Of a stretch of 64,000 nucleotides of DNA, positions 46,516 to 55,164 are shown in pieces. Position 1 is the first letter of the stretch; each line of letters begins with the position of its first letter. Origin of the DNA: Dyella tabacisoli. Its GTDB lineage: Bacteria > Pseudomonadota > Gammaproteobacteria > Xanthomonadales > Rhodanobacteraceae. The DNA lies in assembly GCF_003350925.1 (NCBI RefSeq), contig NZ_KZ857174.1, positions 124,001-188,000 of the forward strand, written 5' to 3'. The notes under the pieces are model-generated. The model worked only from the letters and a program-made list of their open reading frames with translations, made no database searches and had not been told where the DNA came from. Made by a program: the position numbers and the translations under genes.

Positions 46516-47775
46516 TTATCGCGAATCCGCCGGCATGGCCGGGATATAGGCCGCATCGGTCAGTGTGCGCAAAAAGGCCACGATGTCGTCGATTTCCATC
46601 TCGGAAAGCGCCGGCGACATGCCCGGTCGACGGTTCATCGGCGTGGAATTGACGTTGATATGCGCGCGATAGATCGGCGGCACATCGTCAAAGCTTGAAC
46701 GGCCGTGATACCACTGCTGCGGCTTGGTCGAGCGAGTGTTGTAGAACGCCACGGCGTCGCGCAGCGTGCGGAATACGCTGTTATGCATAAAGCTTTGCCG
46801 CACGGCCACGTTGCGTAAGCCCGGCGTGCGCATATAGCCGCACCATTGCTCGGGCTCCGGCCAGTGCAAGTGCTGTGCGGTATCGCATAGGCCGTTGTCG
46901 AAATAACGTGGGTCGCGATTGGCGGCTAGCGCCAGGTTGCGCGGTACCGCGATAGCGTCGTAACCAAAATCGGTAAATAGCGAACGCTCGGGCCGACTGG
47001 CCGTATCGGACAGTGTGTGGCAGTTCGCGCAGTTTCCCTTGTCGGGATCTTTGAACAGTGCCAGTCCGTGCATCTCTTGCGGTGACAGCGTGCTGCGATG
47101 GCGCAGGTAGTCGTCGAAGCGCGAGCTGAAGGGCGCCATCTCGTTACTTTGCAGATAGGCCTGCATGATTTCGCCAAGCGCGCGCACGAGTTGTTCGGGG
47201 TCGCTTTGTACCGTTGGACCAAAGCGTGAGGCCAACTCGGGCGACCACTCGGTGTCATTGATTTTGCGCAGCAGGCTGGCGGGCGAAGCGTTGTTCATCT
47301 CGTCAGGGTCGAACAACGGGCCGCGTATCTGTTCGGTCAGCGTATCGGCGCGGCCATCGGCAAACAGGCCGCCAAAAGGTGCCGAGTAGGGTGCATCGTC
47401 GTCTTGATAAAAATAACGCTGCGGTACGTAACGTACGTACAGCAGCGATGGCGCATTGCGCCGACTGAAATGCCCCGGCCTGCTGCCTTGCGGTACGCCG
47501 GGGCCGGTTGCTGAGAGGGCGGGCGAGAAAGCGTGCGCCGGATCGTGGCAACTGCTGCAGGCCGTGCCGCGTGGTTCCGATAAACGCGTATCGACAAACA
47601 AGCGGCGACCCAACGCCACCAGCGCGGGGTCGGGTTGGAACACGGCGCTGCTCGAATCCACTTTGGCGGCCACCTGCGGGGTGGCCCCGATCATGCCGAC
47701 GAGGGGCGCGTCGGTAGCCAAGGCTACGCCGCCCATGCATAGGCTCGTGGCAATCAGCAGGCGCCAGCCACTCAC
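46516..47775 (-). CDS. Dihaem cytochrome c peroxidase / MauG family protein
   Basis: Periplasmic dihaem protein. The 419 aa start at GTG 47775 with a signal peptide (SGWRLLIATSLCMGGVALA). Two haem c sites are present: CSSCH at about 73-77 and CANCH at about 249-253. The intervening FSRRNAPSLL and later MRTPGLRNVAVRQSFMHNSVF are typical of this family. It may be a peroxidase or a MauG-like oxidase. The start overlaps the stop of the upstream metallophosphoesterase gene (GTGA), so the two are cotranscribed. Confidence 0.9.
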   Translation of the reverse strand: MSGWRLLIATSLCMGGVALATDAPLVGMIGATPQVAAKVDSSSAVFQPDPALVALGRRLFVDTRLSEPRGTACSSCHDPAHAFSPALSATGPGVPQGSRPGHFSRRNAPSLLYVRYVPQRYFYQDDDAPYSAPFGGLFADGRADTLTEQIRGPLFDPDEMNNASPASLLRKINDTEWSPELASRFGPTVQSDPEQLVRALGEIMQAYLQSNEMAPFSSRFDDYLRHRSTLSPQEMHGLALFKDPDKGNCANCHTLSDTASRPERSLFTDFGYDAIAVPRNLALAANRDPRYFDNGLCDTAQHLHWPEPEQWCGYMRTPGLRNVAVRQSFMHNSVFRTLRDAVAFYNTRSTKPQQWYHGRSSFDDVPPIYRAHINVNSTPMNRRPGMSPALSEMEIDDIVAFLRTLTDAAYIPAMPADSR

Positions 47776-49235
47776 GGCGCGATAAAACCCGTCTTGTCGC
47801 AGCTCAGCGTGCGGTCGTTTTGCACGCAGGTCGTCAACAACTTGCCTGCCGCCGTATAGGCCTTGAACGTCCAGCCGCTGGCCGGCGCGGCGCGGCGCTC
47901 CATCAACATAAAACCGAAACTATTGTGGTGCGCGACCTTGTCGATGACCGTGCCTGGGGCGGGTGCCGCGTCCGTAGGCAGCGGGTCGGGCAGGGCCACC
48001 TCGATATTGTCGCCGCCATTGCCGGAGACGATGGTGGCCGGGTGGTCAGAAGCAAAGTTGATCGCTTGAAACGAATGCACATGAGCATGCAAGGCGACTT
48101 GGATGCCCTGCGGGTAGTAAGCCTGTCCGTTCAAGCTGCGCATCACCGATTGCAGCGATTGGGTGCCAGGCACCATCTGGGTGCCGGCGATCGGAGAGAA
48201 CGCCAGGATCTGATGATGATTGGTAAAGATGGTGGTGCTGATGCCCGGCTTGGCGGCGAGTGCGGCGACGCTCTGGAACTGCTTCTGATAGATCTGAAAC
48301 TGCGCGTCGCCAGGTTCCAGTGCGGTTTTATGAGCCTTGGCCGAGTCGAACACGATTAGCTGCGAACCACCGCCAAGCGCGACCGCATAAGGCTCGGAAT
48401 AATTGGCCTGCTCATCGTTGACCGGGTTGTTGCACGAGCGCGTTTCAGCGTAGGGGTGCGGATCGAGCAAGCGGAACCAGCCCTGACCGGCACGCTTGCA
48501 TTCTTCGTGGTTACCGCGCACGACGATCCAAGGTGCCTTGGACAGCAGGCGTGCGGCGGGCGTGAAAAAGTCAGCTTGCCAGGTATCCCAGCCGTAACCC
48601 CACGGACTGTTCCGGCAACCGGCGATGTCTGATGGGCAGGGATTTTCGCGGTAGTGATAGTCGCCGACGTGCAAGACCAGGTCCGGCTCGAAACCGGCCG
48701 CGGTGGCGACGATGGTGGCGAATGGCCAGGCGGCGAGGTCGTTGCAGGCTTGATAGACATTGTCGGCTTTTTTCATGCGACAGCCGGTATCGGCCAGCAC
48801 CAGGATGCGCTGCGGCTCGGCCTTGGGTAGCGGCAGCGGCCGCCCGGCCACGTCGGCCTGATGCGCGTTCGTCGGCAAGCTGGCCTCACAGACCGACACC
48901 GGGAAAGCCGATGGCTTGGAATCGACCGCCGCGCTGGCGGTGGGCCGCAACGGCATGGTGCCGGCCGCTACTCGCAAGGACATGCGCGCCGAGCTGCCGT
49001 CGACATGTAACAGCGGGCATGCCGCATCGCCACCTTGTGCAGTGTCCCATTGAGTGACGACGCGAGCGATGGCCTGGCCGTTAGCGCCGATCTCCACCCA
49101 TGCGGCCTGGATATTTGCCGCAGCGCTGGCGGCATCCTGGGCTTGTTGAGCATGGGGGCGTGGGTGCACGCAGCCGGACAGGATGCCGATGGCTGCAAAT
49201 AGCGCCATCAGGCGGTACGTCTTGTGAGGGCTCAT
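47772..49235 (-). CDS. Metallophosphoesterase lipoprotein
   Basis: Calcineurin-like phosphoesterase attached to a membrane by a lipid: the N-terminus carries lipobox GILSGC (Cys22). The 487 aa have an N-terminal domain of about 140 residues, then the catalytic domain: VLADTGCRMKK, HVGDYHYREN (GD motif), VVRGNHEECKR (GNHE motif), FTNHHQILAF and ALHAHVHSFQ. Several cysteines suggest disulfides in the periplasm. It is the first gene of a two-gene unit with the dihaem peroxidase. The substrate is unknown. Confidence 0.9.
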   Translation of the reverse strand: MSPHKTYRLMALFAAIGILSGCVHPRPHAQQAQDAASAAANIQAAWVEIGANGQAIARVVTQWDTAQGGDAACPLLHVDGSSARMSLRVAAGTMPLRPTASAAVDSKPSAFPVSVCEASLPTNAHQADVAGRPLPLPKAEPQRILVLADTGCRMKKADNVYQACNDLAAWPFATIVATAAGFEPDLVLHVGDYHYRENPCPSDIAGCRNSPWGYGWDTWQADFFTPAARLLSKAPWIVVRGNHEECKRAGQGWFRLLDPHPYAETRSCNNPVNDEQANYSEPYAVALGGGSQLIVFDSAKAHKTALEPGDAQFQIYQKQFQSVAALAAKPGISTTIFTNHHQILAFSPIAGTQMVPGTQSLQSVMRSLNGQAYYPQGIQVALHAHVHSFQAINFASDHPATIVSGNGGDNIEVALPDPLPTDAAPAPGTVIDKVAHHNSFGFMLMERRAAPASGWTFKAYTAAGKLLTTCVQNDRTLSCDKTGFIAP

Positions 49236-49323
49236 TACATGTCCATCAGTGATTTTGATGTGTATGTGGCCGAAGGTACGCGAGCAGGATGAAACAAAAA
49301 AGAAATTAAGGTGGCGGTCCTAA

Positions 49324-49589
49324 GAGCCTGTTCAAAGTCTCCCCGTGGCCCGCGCCGGGAACTGTTTGCGCGCAGGATAAGGAAGAACGAAGGAGTGTAC
49401 GTCGGTACACGACTGAGTGATGACGCGGTCCTGCGCGCAAACAGCCCCGGCCCGAAGGGTTGAGCCGCTGTGGCCGCCATGCGCCAGCGCGCGGCTTGAC
49501 CTGACGGCCAGTCAGGCGCTGCGCCACGCACTACCACCTGGCGGCCACAGCAGCTCAACGCGGGCTACGGGGAGACTTTGAACAGGCTC
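49324..49589. mobile_element. MITE-like element with 23-bp perfect terminal inverted repeats and TAA duplication
   Basis: The ends GAGCCTGTTCAAAGTCTC... (49324-49346) and the exact inverse (49567-49589) match over 23 bp, and to about 31 bp with one mismatch. Both are flanked by TAA (49321-49323 and 49590-49592), consistent with a 3-bp target duplication as made by some IS5-type transposases. The interior has no credible gene. It contains two long stems: 49362-49377/49429-49444 (16 bp perfect) and 49459-49479/49539-49559 (21 bp, one mismatch), each enclosing a smaller hairpin. The whole element can fold as a three-way junction. No transposase is in the window. Confidence 0.8.
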
Positions 49590-49643
49590 TAAGCGCCTTG
49601 CCACGCCGCCGAACCGCATTGCTGTACTTGGCCGTACACAGAA

Positions 49644-49710
49644 TTTTTACGCGTTCTATACGCCCCCGCAGGAATTCGCTACCCCTTTCTTATGCGGCGA
49701 TTTCTATAGT
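49644..49710 (+). promoter_or_regulatory. Candidate KdpE-activated promoter of the kdp locus
   Basis: TTTTTAC (49644-49650) and TCTATAC (49655-49661) repeat at 11-bp spacing and are followed by GCCCCCGC. This resembles the E. coli KdpE site, which I recall as TTTATAC and TTTACAC 11 bp apart followed by a C-rich stretch. A -10-like TATAGT lies at 49705-49710 without a good -35, as expected for an activator-dependent promoter. It sits between the mobile element and the first kdp-associated frame. The rest of 49590-49745 shows nothing else. Confidence 0.5.
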
Positions 49711-49745
49711 GCGCGCTGTCGGTACACCACATTGAGTCGGCACCT

Positions 49746-49838
49746 ATGGATGTCATCTACCTGTTGTTCTGTTTTGTCCTCAGCGCGGCCAGCATCGGTT
49801 TTCTGATGGTCTGTGACCGTTTGGGTCGACGTCCCTGA
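49746..49838 (+). CDS. 30-residue membrane peptide upstream of kdpF
   Basis: Short frame MDVIYLLFCFVLSAASIGFL followed by MVCDRLGRRP and a stop. One hydrophobic helix (about residues 3-22) then a positively charged tail, so it would insert with the tail in the cytoplasm. It precedes kdpF by 88 bp in the same direction and has the same length as KdpF, but its sequence differs. Similar single-helix peptides precede kdpF in some other bacteria, as far as I recall. The Shine-Dalgarno is weak. The family is unnamed to me. Confidence 0.6.
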   Translation: MDVIYLLFCFVLSAASIGFLMVCDRLGRRP

Positions 49839-49926
49839 TCGTTGTAGCGGCCTATCACGGCATCTGCACGTCTCTTTCCTAGTCATCACGCCTAGTCATT
49901 ACGTTTTCCCTGCAGGGGGTCCCCTT

Positions 49927-50019
49927 ATGAGCTTCATCTACGTCGTGGCTACCGTCATCGCGGTGGCCTTGGCCGTCTACCTGTGCGTAGCCTTGCTTAA
50001 ACCGGAGTGGTTCGAATGA
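49927..50019 (+). CDS. kdpF: K+-transporting ATPase small subunit KdpF
   Basis: Single-helix subunit that stabilises the KdpFABC complex. The 30 aa (MSFIYVVATVIAVALAVYLC then [10 protein letters not shown]) show the family ending L-L-x-P-E-x-F. The AGGGGGTCCCCTT stretch gives a Shine-Dalgarno. Its TGA overlaps the ATG of kdpA (ATGA). Confidence 0.9.
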   Translation: MSFIYVVATVIAVALAVYLCVALLKPEWFE

Positions 50020-51815
50020 CCACGAACGATATCGTCCAGGTATTGATCTTCCTGGCTGTACTTCTATTGCTGGTGAAACCGGTCGGCCAATACATGGCGC
50101 TGGTGTTTGCCGATACGCCGAATAAAGTCAATCGCGTCGGCCGCGGCGTCGAGAACGTTTTGTACCGGCTCGCCGGCGTTCGCAGTGAAGATGACATGGG
50201 CTGGCGCCGTTACGCGCTGACTATGCTGCTGTTCAATATCGCCGGCTTGCTGGTGGTGTATCTGCTGCAGCGCGTGCAGCAGTGGCTACCGTTCAATCCG
50301 CAGAATTTCCCGGCGATCTCGCCGGATTCGGCAATGAACACCGCCATCAGTTTTGCCTCCAATACCAACTGGCAGGGCTACGGCGGCGAAAGCGCCATGA
50401 GCTACCTGACCCAGATGCTCGGCCTGGCCGTGCAGAACTTCTTGTCCGCCGCCACCGGCATCGCCGTGTTGATCGCGGTGATCCGTGGATTCACTCGCCG
50501 CAGCTCGGCCAGCATCGGTAACTTCTGGGTCGATATGACCCGCAGCACCCTGTACATCCTGATGCCGCTGTCGTTCGTGATGGCCTTGCTGCTGGTATCG
50601 CAAGGTGTGGTGCAGAACCTGAAGTCGTATGTCGATGTGCCGCTGACTCAGCACATCATTCAGGTCGAGCAAGTCAAAGACGCTGCCGGCAACGTGCTCA
50701 AAGATGCTGCCGGTCACGACGTGACGAAAGAATCGCCGGCAACGACACAGACTTTGCCGATGGGGCCGGCGGCTTCGCAGATCGCGATCAAGCAGTTGGG
50801 TACCAACGGTGGTGGTTTCTTCAACGCCAACTCGGCGCATCCCTATGAGAACCCGACACCGCTGAGCAACTTCATCGAGATGTTGGCGATCTTTTTGATT
50901 CCCGGTGGTCTTTGCATCACTTTTGGCAACATGGTGGGGGACCGGCGGCAAGGCTGGGCGATCCTCGCCACCATGTTGCTGATCTTTGTACCGCTGGCTT
51001 TTGCCGCAGTCGGTGCGGAGCAGGCGGGTAATCCGGCACTGCACAGTCTGGTCGACCAGCAAGCTTCCACGCTGCAGTCCGGCGGCAATATGGAAGGCAA
51101 GGAAACCCGCTTTGGCATCGCCGCCAGTGGCCTGTTCACAGCCATTACCACAGCCGCTTCCTGCGGCGCCGTCAACAACGCACACGATTCGCTCACCCCG
51201 CTTGGCGGCCTGGTGCCGATGTGGCTGATGCAGCTCGGCGAGGTGGTCTTTGGCGGTGTCGGCTCGGGTCTGTACGGCATGCTGGCGTTTGCGGTGGTGG
51301 CGGTATTCATCGCCGGGCTGATGGTCGGACGTACGCCGGAATATCTCGGCAAAAAGATCGAAGCGCATGAGATGAAAATGGCTAGCCTGGCGGTGCTGAT
51401 TCCGTGTGCGCTGGTGGTGATTTGTACGGCGATCGCGGTGATGTCGCCAGCGGGTATCGCGGGGGTGGCCAATCCCGGCGCGCATGGCTTCAGCGAAATG
51501 CTTTACGCCGTGACCTCTGCTTCCAATAACAACGGCAGTGCGTTTGGCGGTCTATCGGCAAACACCCCGTTCTGGAACGTATTGCTCGGCGTGTGCATGT
51601 TCTTCGCACGGTTTCTGTTGGCGATCGCGATGTTGGCGATGGCCGGTTCGCTGGCCGCCAAACGCCACGTGCCACCGTCGGGCGGCACCTTGCCGACGCA
51701 TACGCCGCTGTTCGTGACCTTGCTTGCCTGCGTCGTGATCGTGGTGGGCGCGCTGACTTTCCTTCCGGCCTTGGCGCTTGGCCCCATTGCTGAATATTTG
51801 ATGTCGGGACACTGA
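50016..51815 (+). CDS. kdpA: K+-transporting ATPase channel subunit KdpA
   Basis: Channel-like subunit of the high-affinity K+ pump. ATG 50016 ([13 protein letters not shown]) overlaps kdpF and gives 599 aa, about 40 longer than E. coli KdpA, mainly in a periplasmic loop (about 210-250, with [15 protein letters not shown]). Pore-loop motifs include [38 protein letters not shown] and [10 protein letters not shown]. About ten membrane segments. Confidence 0.97.
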   Translation: MTTNDIVQVLIFLAVLLLLVKPVGQYMALVFADTPNKVNRVGRGVENVLYRLAGVRSEDDMGWRRYALTMLLFNIAGLLVVYLLQRVQQWLPFNPQNFPAISPDSAMNTAISFASNTNWQGYGGESAMSYLTQMLGLAVQNFLSAATGIAVLIAVIRGFTRRSSASIGNFWVDMTRSTLYILMPLSFVMALLLVSQGVVQNLKSYVDVPLTQHIIQVEQVKDAAGNVLKDAAGHDVTKESPATTQTLPMGPAASQIAIKQLGTNGGGFFNANSAHPYENPTPLSNFIEMLAIFLIPGGLCITFGNMVGDRRQGWAILATMLLIFVPLAFAAVGAEQAGNPALHSLVDQQASTLQSGGNMEGKETRFGIAASGLFTAITTAASCGAVNNAHDSLTPLGGLVPMWLMQLGEVVFGGVGSGLYGMLAFAVVAVFIAGLMVGRTPEYLGKKIEAHEMKMASLAVLIPCALVVICTAIAVMSPAGIAGVANPGAHGFSEMLYAVTSASNNNGSAFGGLSANTPFWNVLLGVCMFFARFLLAIAMLAMAGSLAAKRHVPPSGGTLPTHTPLFVTLLACVVIVVGALTFLPALALGPIAEYLMSGH

Positions 51816-51819
51816 TTCC

Positions 51820-53892
51820 ATGAGTTCTCATACCCAAGCTGTCAGCAGCTTCAATCGTGAGTTGATTCTCACAGCGGTCGCCGATTCGTTCCGCAAACTG
51901 TCGCCGCGGCAGCAGTTTCGTAACCCTGTGATGTTCGTGGTGTTCGTATGCAGCGTGCTGACCACGCTGCTGTGGGCACAGGCGATAGCCGGCCATGGCG
52001 AAGCGCCTACGGGCTTTATTTTCTGGGTCAGTATCTGGCTGTGGTTCACCTTGTTGTTCGCCAACTTTGCCGAGGCCCTGGCCGAAGGTCGTGGCAAGGC
52101 GCAAGCCGCTACGCTGCGTAGCTCGCGCAAAGATGTGATCGCGAAAAAGCTGGCCGGTCCACAGCGCGACGCCAAGGTCATGCTGGTCAAATCCAGCGAT
52201 CTGCGCACCGGTGACTACGTGTTGGTCGATGCCACCGAACAGATGCCCGGTGACGGCGAAGTCGTGGTGGGTGCCGCCAGCGTGGACGAGAGTGCGATTA
52301 CCGGCGAATCCGCGCCGGTGATTCGCGAGTCCGGTGGTGATCGCAGTGCTGTGACTGGTGGTACGCGAGTGCTATCGGACTGGCTGGTCGTGCGCATTAC
52401 CAGCAATCCGGGCGAGAGCTTTCTCGACCGCATGATCGCGATGGTGGAAGGCGCCTCGCGGCGCAAGACGCCGAACGAGATCGCGCTGACTATTCTGCTG
52501 GCCAAGTTCACCCTGATCTTTCTGCTCGCTTGCGCCACCTTGCTGCCGTATTCGATCTACAGCGTGCAGGCGGCCGGTAAAGGCAATCCGATCACCCTGA
52601 CTGTGTTGATCGCACTGCTGGTGTGTTTGATTCCGACCACGATCGGTGCCTTGCTTTCGGCGATCGGTATTGCCGGCATGGATCGGATGATTCGCGCCAA
52701 CGTCATCGCCACCTCGGGCCGTGCCGTTGAAGCCGCTGGCGACGTCGACGTATTGCTGCTCGACAAAACCGGCACGATCACCCTGGGTAACCGCCAGGCG
52801 GTGGCTTTCCTGCCGGCGCCGGGTATCGAAGAAAGCATCCTGGCCGATGCCGCGCAGCTTGCTTCGCTGGCCGACGAAACGCCTGAAGGCCGTAGTGTGG
52901 TGGTGCTGGCCAAAGAGCGCTTCGGCCTGCGTGAGCGCCAGCTCGAAGAAGGCCACGCCGTATTCGTGCCGTTCACCGCACAGACCCGCATGAGTGGCGT
53001 GGACATCGGCACCCGTTCGATCCGCAAGGGTGCGCTTGATGCCGTCGAGCGTGCGTTGGAAGCTGGTGGCAGCCATCTGCCGCCGTTGGTCAAGCGCATG
53101 GCAGAGGACATCGCCCGCCGTGGCGCTACCCCGCTGATCGTCACCGAAGGCTCCACCGCATTGGGTGTGATCGAGCTGAAGGACATCGTCAAGGGCGGTA
53201 TCCGCGAGCGCTTTGCCGAAATGCGCCGGATGGGTATCAAGACCATCATGATTACCGGCGACAACCCGCTGACCGCGGCAGCGATCGCCGCTGAGGCTGG
53301 TGTCGACGACTTCCTCGCCGAGGCGACACCGGAAGCCAAGCTCAAGTTGATCCGCTCGATTCAGGCCGAAAACCGCCTGGTGGCGATGTGCGGCGACGGT
53401 ACCAACGATGCGCCGGCGCTGGCCCAGGCCGACGTCGCCGTGGCGATGAATACCGGTACCCAGGCGGCCAAAGAAGCCGGCAACATGGTCGATCTGGATT
53501 CCAACCCGACCAAGTTGATCGAAGTGGTGGAAATCGGCAAACAGATGCTGATTACTCGCGGCTCGCTGACCACCTTCTCGATCGCCAACGACGTGGCCAA
53601 GTACTTCGCGATCATTCCGGCTGCGTTCGCCACCACCTATCCGGCGTTGAATACGCTTAACGTGATGCGTTTGGCGACGCCGCAGAGCGCCATTCTGTCG
53701 GCGGTGATCTTTAACGCGCTTATCATCATTTTCCTGATTCCATTGGCGCTCAAAGGGGTGAAGTACCGGGCGCTTGGCGCAGGTTCGCTACTGCGTCGCA
53801 ACCTGTTGGTATACGGCTTGGGCGGCATCGTAGTGCCTTTTATCGGCATCAAAGTGATCGACATGCTGTTGGTGTTGTTCGGGCTGGCATGA
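51820..53892 (+). CDS. kdpB: K+-transporting P-type ATPase catalytic subunit KdpB
   Basis: P-type ATPase subunit that energises K+ uptake. It has 690 aa. The phosphorylated aspartate is D315 in [13 protein letters not shown], the dephosphorylation loop is [12 protein letters not shown], the hinge is [32 protein letters not shown] and the ion-path [17 protein letters not shown] is present. It starts 4 bp after kdpA. The next gene is not kdpC, which is unusual. Confidence 0.98.
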   Translation: MSSHTQAVSSFNRELILTAVADSFRKLSPRQQFRNPVMFVVFVCSVLTTLLWAQAIAGHGEAPTGFIFWVSIWLWFTLLFANFAEALAEGRGKAQAATLRSSRKDVIAKKLAGPQRDAKVMLVKSSDLRTGDYVLVDATEQMPGDGEVVVGAASVDESAITGESAPVIRESGGDRSAVTGGTRVLSDWLVVRITSNPGESFLDRMIAMVEGASRRKTPNEIALTILLAKFTLIFLLACATLLPYSIYSVQAAGKGNPITLTVLIALLVCLIPTTIGALLSAIGIAGMDRMIRANVIATSGRAVEAAGDVDVLLLDKTGTITLGNRQAVAFLPAPGIEESILADAAQLASLADETPEGRSVVVLAKERFGLRERQLEEGHAVFVPFTAQTRMSGVDIGTRSIRKGALDAVERALEAGGSHLPPLVKRMAEDIARRGATPLIVTEGSTALGVIELKDIVKGGIRERFAEMRRMGIKTIMITGDNPLTAAAIAAEAGVDDFLAEATPEAKLKLIRSIQAENRLVAMCGDGTNDAPALAQADVAVAMNTGTQAAKEAGNMVDLDSNPTKLIEVVEIGKQMLITRGSLTTFSIANDVAKYFAIIPAAFATTYPALNTLNVMRLATPQSAILSAVIFNALIIIFLIPLALKGVKYRALGAGSLLRRNLLVYGLGGIVVPFIGIKVIDMLLVLFGLA

Positions 53893-53939
53893 CGTACGCC
53901 CCGCTCGGCGGGGTCAACCACTCTCAAAAGGTTTCAACC

Positions 53940-54152
53940 ATGCAAACGCTAAAGCTCTCGGTTTCGCTGCCTGACGATACTCATCCAGATATGGAATTGC
54001 GGTTGTCAGCGAACGACTCGGCCTGCGATGTAGTGATCGCCCTGCCGATGCAGCCAAATCGGGGAGCCAAGGCCGCCCAGGTGCCACGCAGCACCGAGGC
54101 GCCAAGCGAGGGTAACGATGACTACGAACTCGGCGGTTACGCCGGAATTTAA
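53940..54152 (+). CDS. Small unknown protein in the kdp locus (70 aa)
   Basis: I do not recognise the family. From ATG 53940 (MQTLKLSVSLPDDTHPDMEL) the 70 aa have no signal peptide or membrane helix. The first half could form beta strands (LRLSANDSACDVVIALPM) and the second is acidic and probably disordered, ending DDYELGGYAGI. AAGG precedes the ATG. It lies 47 bp after kdpB and before two porin genes in the same direction, so it is probably part of the kdp transcript. Confidence 0.6.
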   Translation: MQTLKLSVSLPDDTHPDMELRLSANDSACDVVIALPMQPNRGAKAAQVPRSTEAPSEGNDDYELGGYAGI

Positions 54153-54249
54153 TCGAGCGCGGTCTGCTGTAGCCGCGGCATCGATTTAAGAATTATCTCT
54201 ACCATTGCGCATCGCGCCGGCTTCAGCGGAGCGGTGCGGGAGTTTATGC

Positions 54250-55077
54250 ATGAAACGTCACATTTTCGCAGTAGCTGCCACCCTTATCGCACCGTTTTGC
54301 TTCGACGATGCGCGCGCCGAAGACATCCGTGTCGAAGAAGAGCCGAAAAGCAGCCTGACCGGCAGTGTCGGTATTAGCTCCGATTACATGTTTCGTGGAC
54401 TTACCCAGAGCTGGGGGCGCCCGGTGATTCAAGGCGGCGCCGAGTGGGCGGCGCCCAGCGGCTTAGTGGCCGGCGGATCGGTCTCGGGAGTCAGCGAGCA
54501 CAGCTATCCCGGCGGTTCGATGGAGCTGGATCTGTACGCCAGCTACGGTCGCGCGGTTAATGACGATTGGTCCTGGCGCGCCGGTGTCTACGGCTATATC
54601 TATCCGGGCGCCAACCTCAGCAAGGCGGGCTTGTCCAAGCGTTCGTTCAACACCGCCGAGGCCAATGTGGCGGTGAGCTGGAAGTGGTTCACCTTAAAGT
54701 ACAACCGCTCGCTTACCGATTACTTCGGCGTGGATACGGAGCAGGGTTATCGCAGCGACTCGCGCGGCCTGGGCTATTTTCAGCTCGATGCCTCCGTGCC
54801 GCTGGCCGACGACTGGAGTGTGGATCTGCATGCAGGCCATACGCATTACAACACCACCTTGGCGCAGCCGCTGCCCAGCGGCGCGGTCAACCCGGACTAC
54901 AGCGACTACGGCGCTACGCTTAAATACAAATTTGCCGGCCACTGGACGGCCAGCGTCGGGGTGACTCATGCCACCAACGCCGATTTCTATCGGAATACGT
55001 CCAGCTTTATCCAGGCCAATGAGTTTCGCCGCGCCGGTGGAACCCGAGGCTTCGTGATGTTGCAGAGTGCATTCTGA
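54250..55077 (+). CDS. TorF-family putative porin in the kdp locus
   Basis: Predicted outer-membrane beta-barrel, 275 aa, with a signal peptide (MKRHIFAVAATLIAPFCFDD, cleaved near ARAED). The mature start SLTGSVGISSDYMFRGLTQS is the hallmark of the family first defined as CHP02001/TorF. Repeated amphipathic strands with aromatic girdles follow, and the last residues (RGFVMLQSAF) form a C-terminal barrel signal ending in phenylalanine. The upstream in-frame ATG at 54205 would spoil the signal peptide. It stands between kdpB and kdpC, which suggests a part in K+ entry. Confidence 0.85.
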   Translation: MKRHIFAVAATLIAPFCFDDARAEDIRVEEEPKSSLTGSVGISSDYMFRGLTQSWGRPVIQGGAEWAAPSGLVAGGSVSGVSEHSYPGGSMELDLYASYGRAVNDDWSWRAGVYGYIYPGANLSKAGLSKRSFNTAEANVAVSWKWFTLKYNRSLTDYFGVDTEQGYRSDSRGLGYFQLDASVPLADDWSVDLHAGHTHYNTTLAQPLPSGAVNPDYSDYGATLKYKFAGHWTASVGVTHATNADFYRNTSSFIQANEFRRAGGTRGFVMLQSAF

Positions 55078-55164
55078 TTTTCGTCGTCCAAACCAATCCT
55101 ATTTGACCCGATTTTATTCAATACTCAATAAGCCCATGAGGCTTGCGGTTTAAAGGCTTAAGTT

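Noticed and set aside
49235-49558. 107-codon minus frame inside the MITE-like element
   Set aside because: It crosses the terminal repeat and structured stems, lacks transposase motifs and has biased composition explained by the palindromes.
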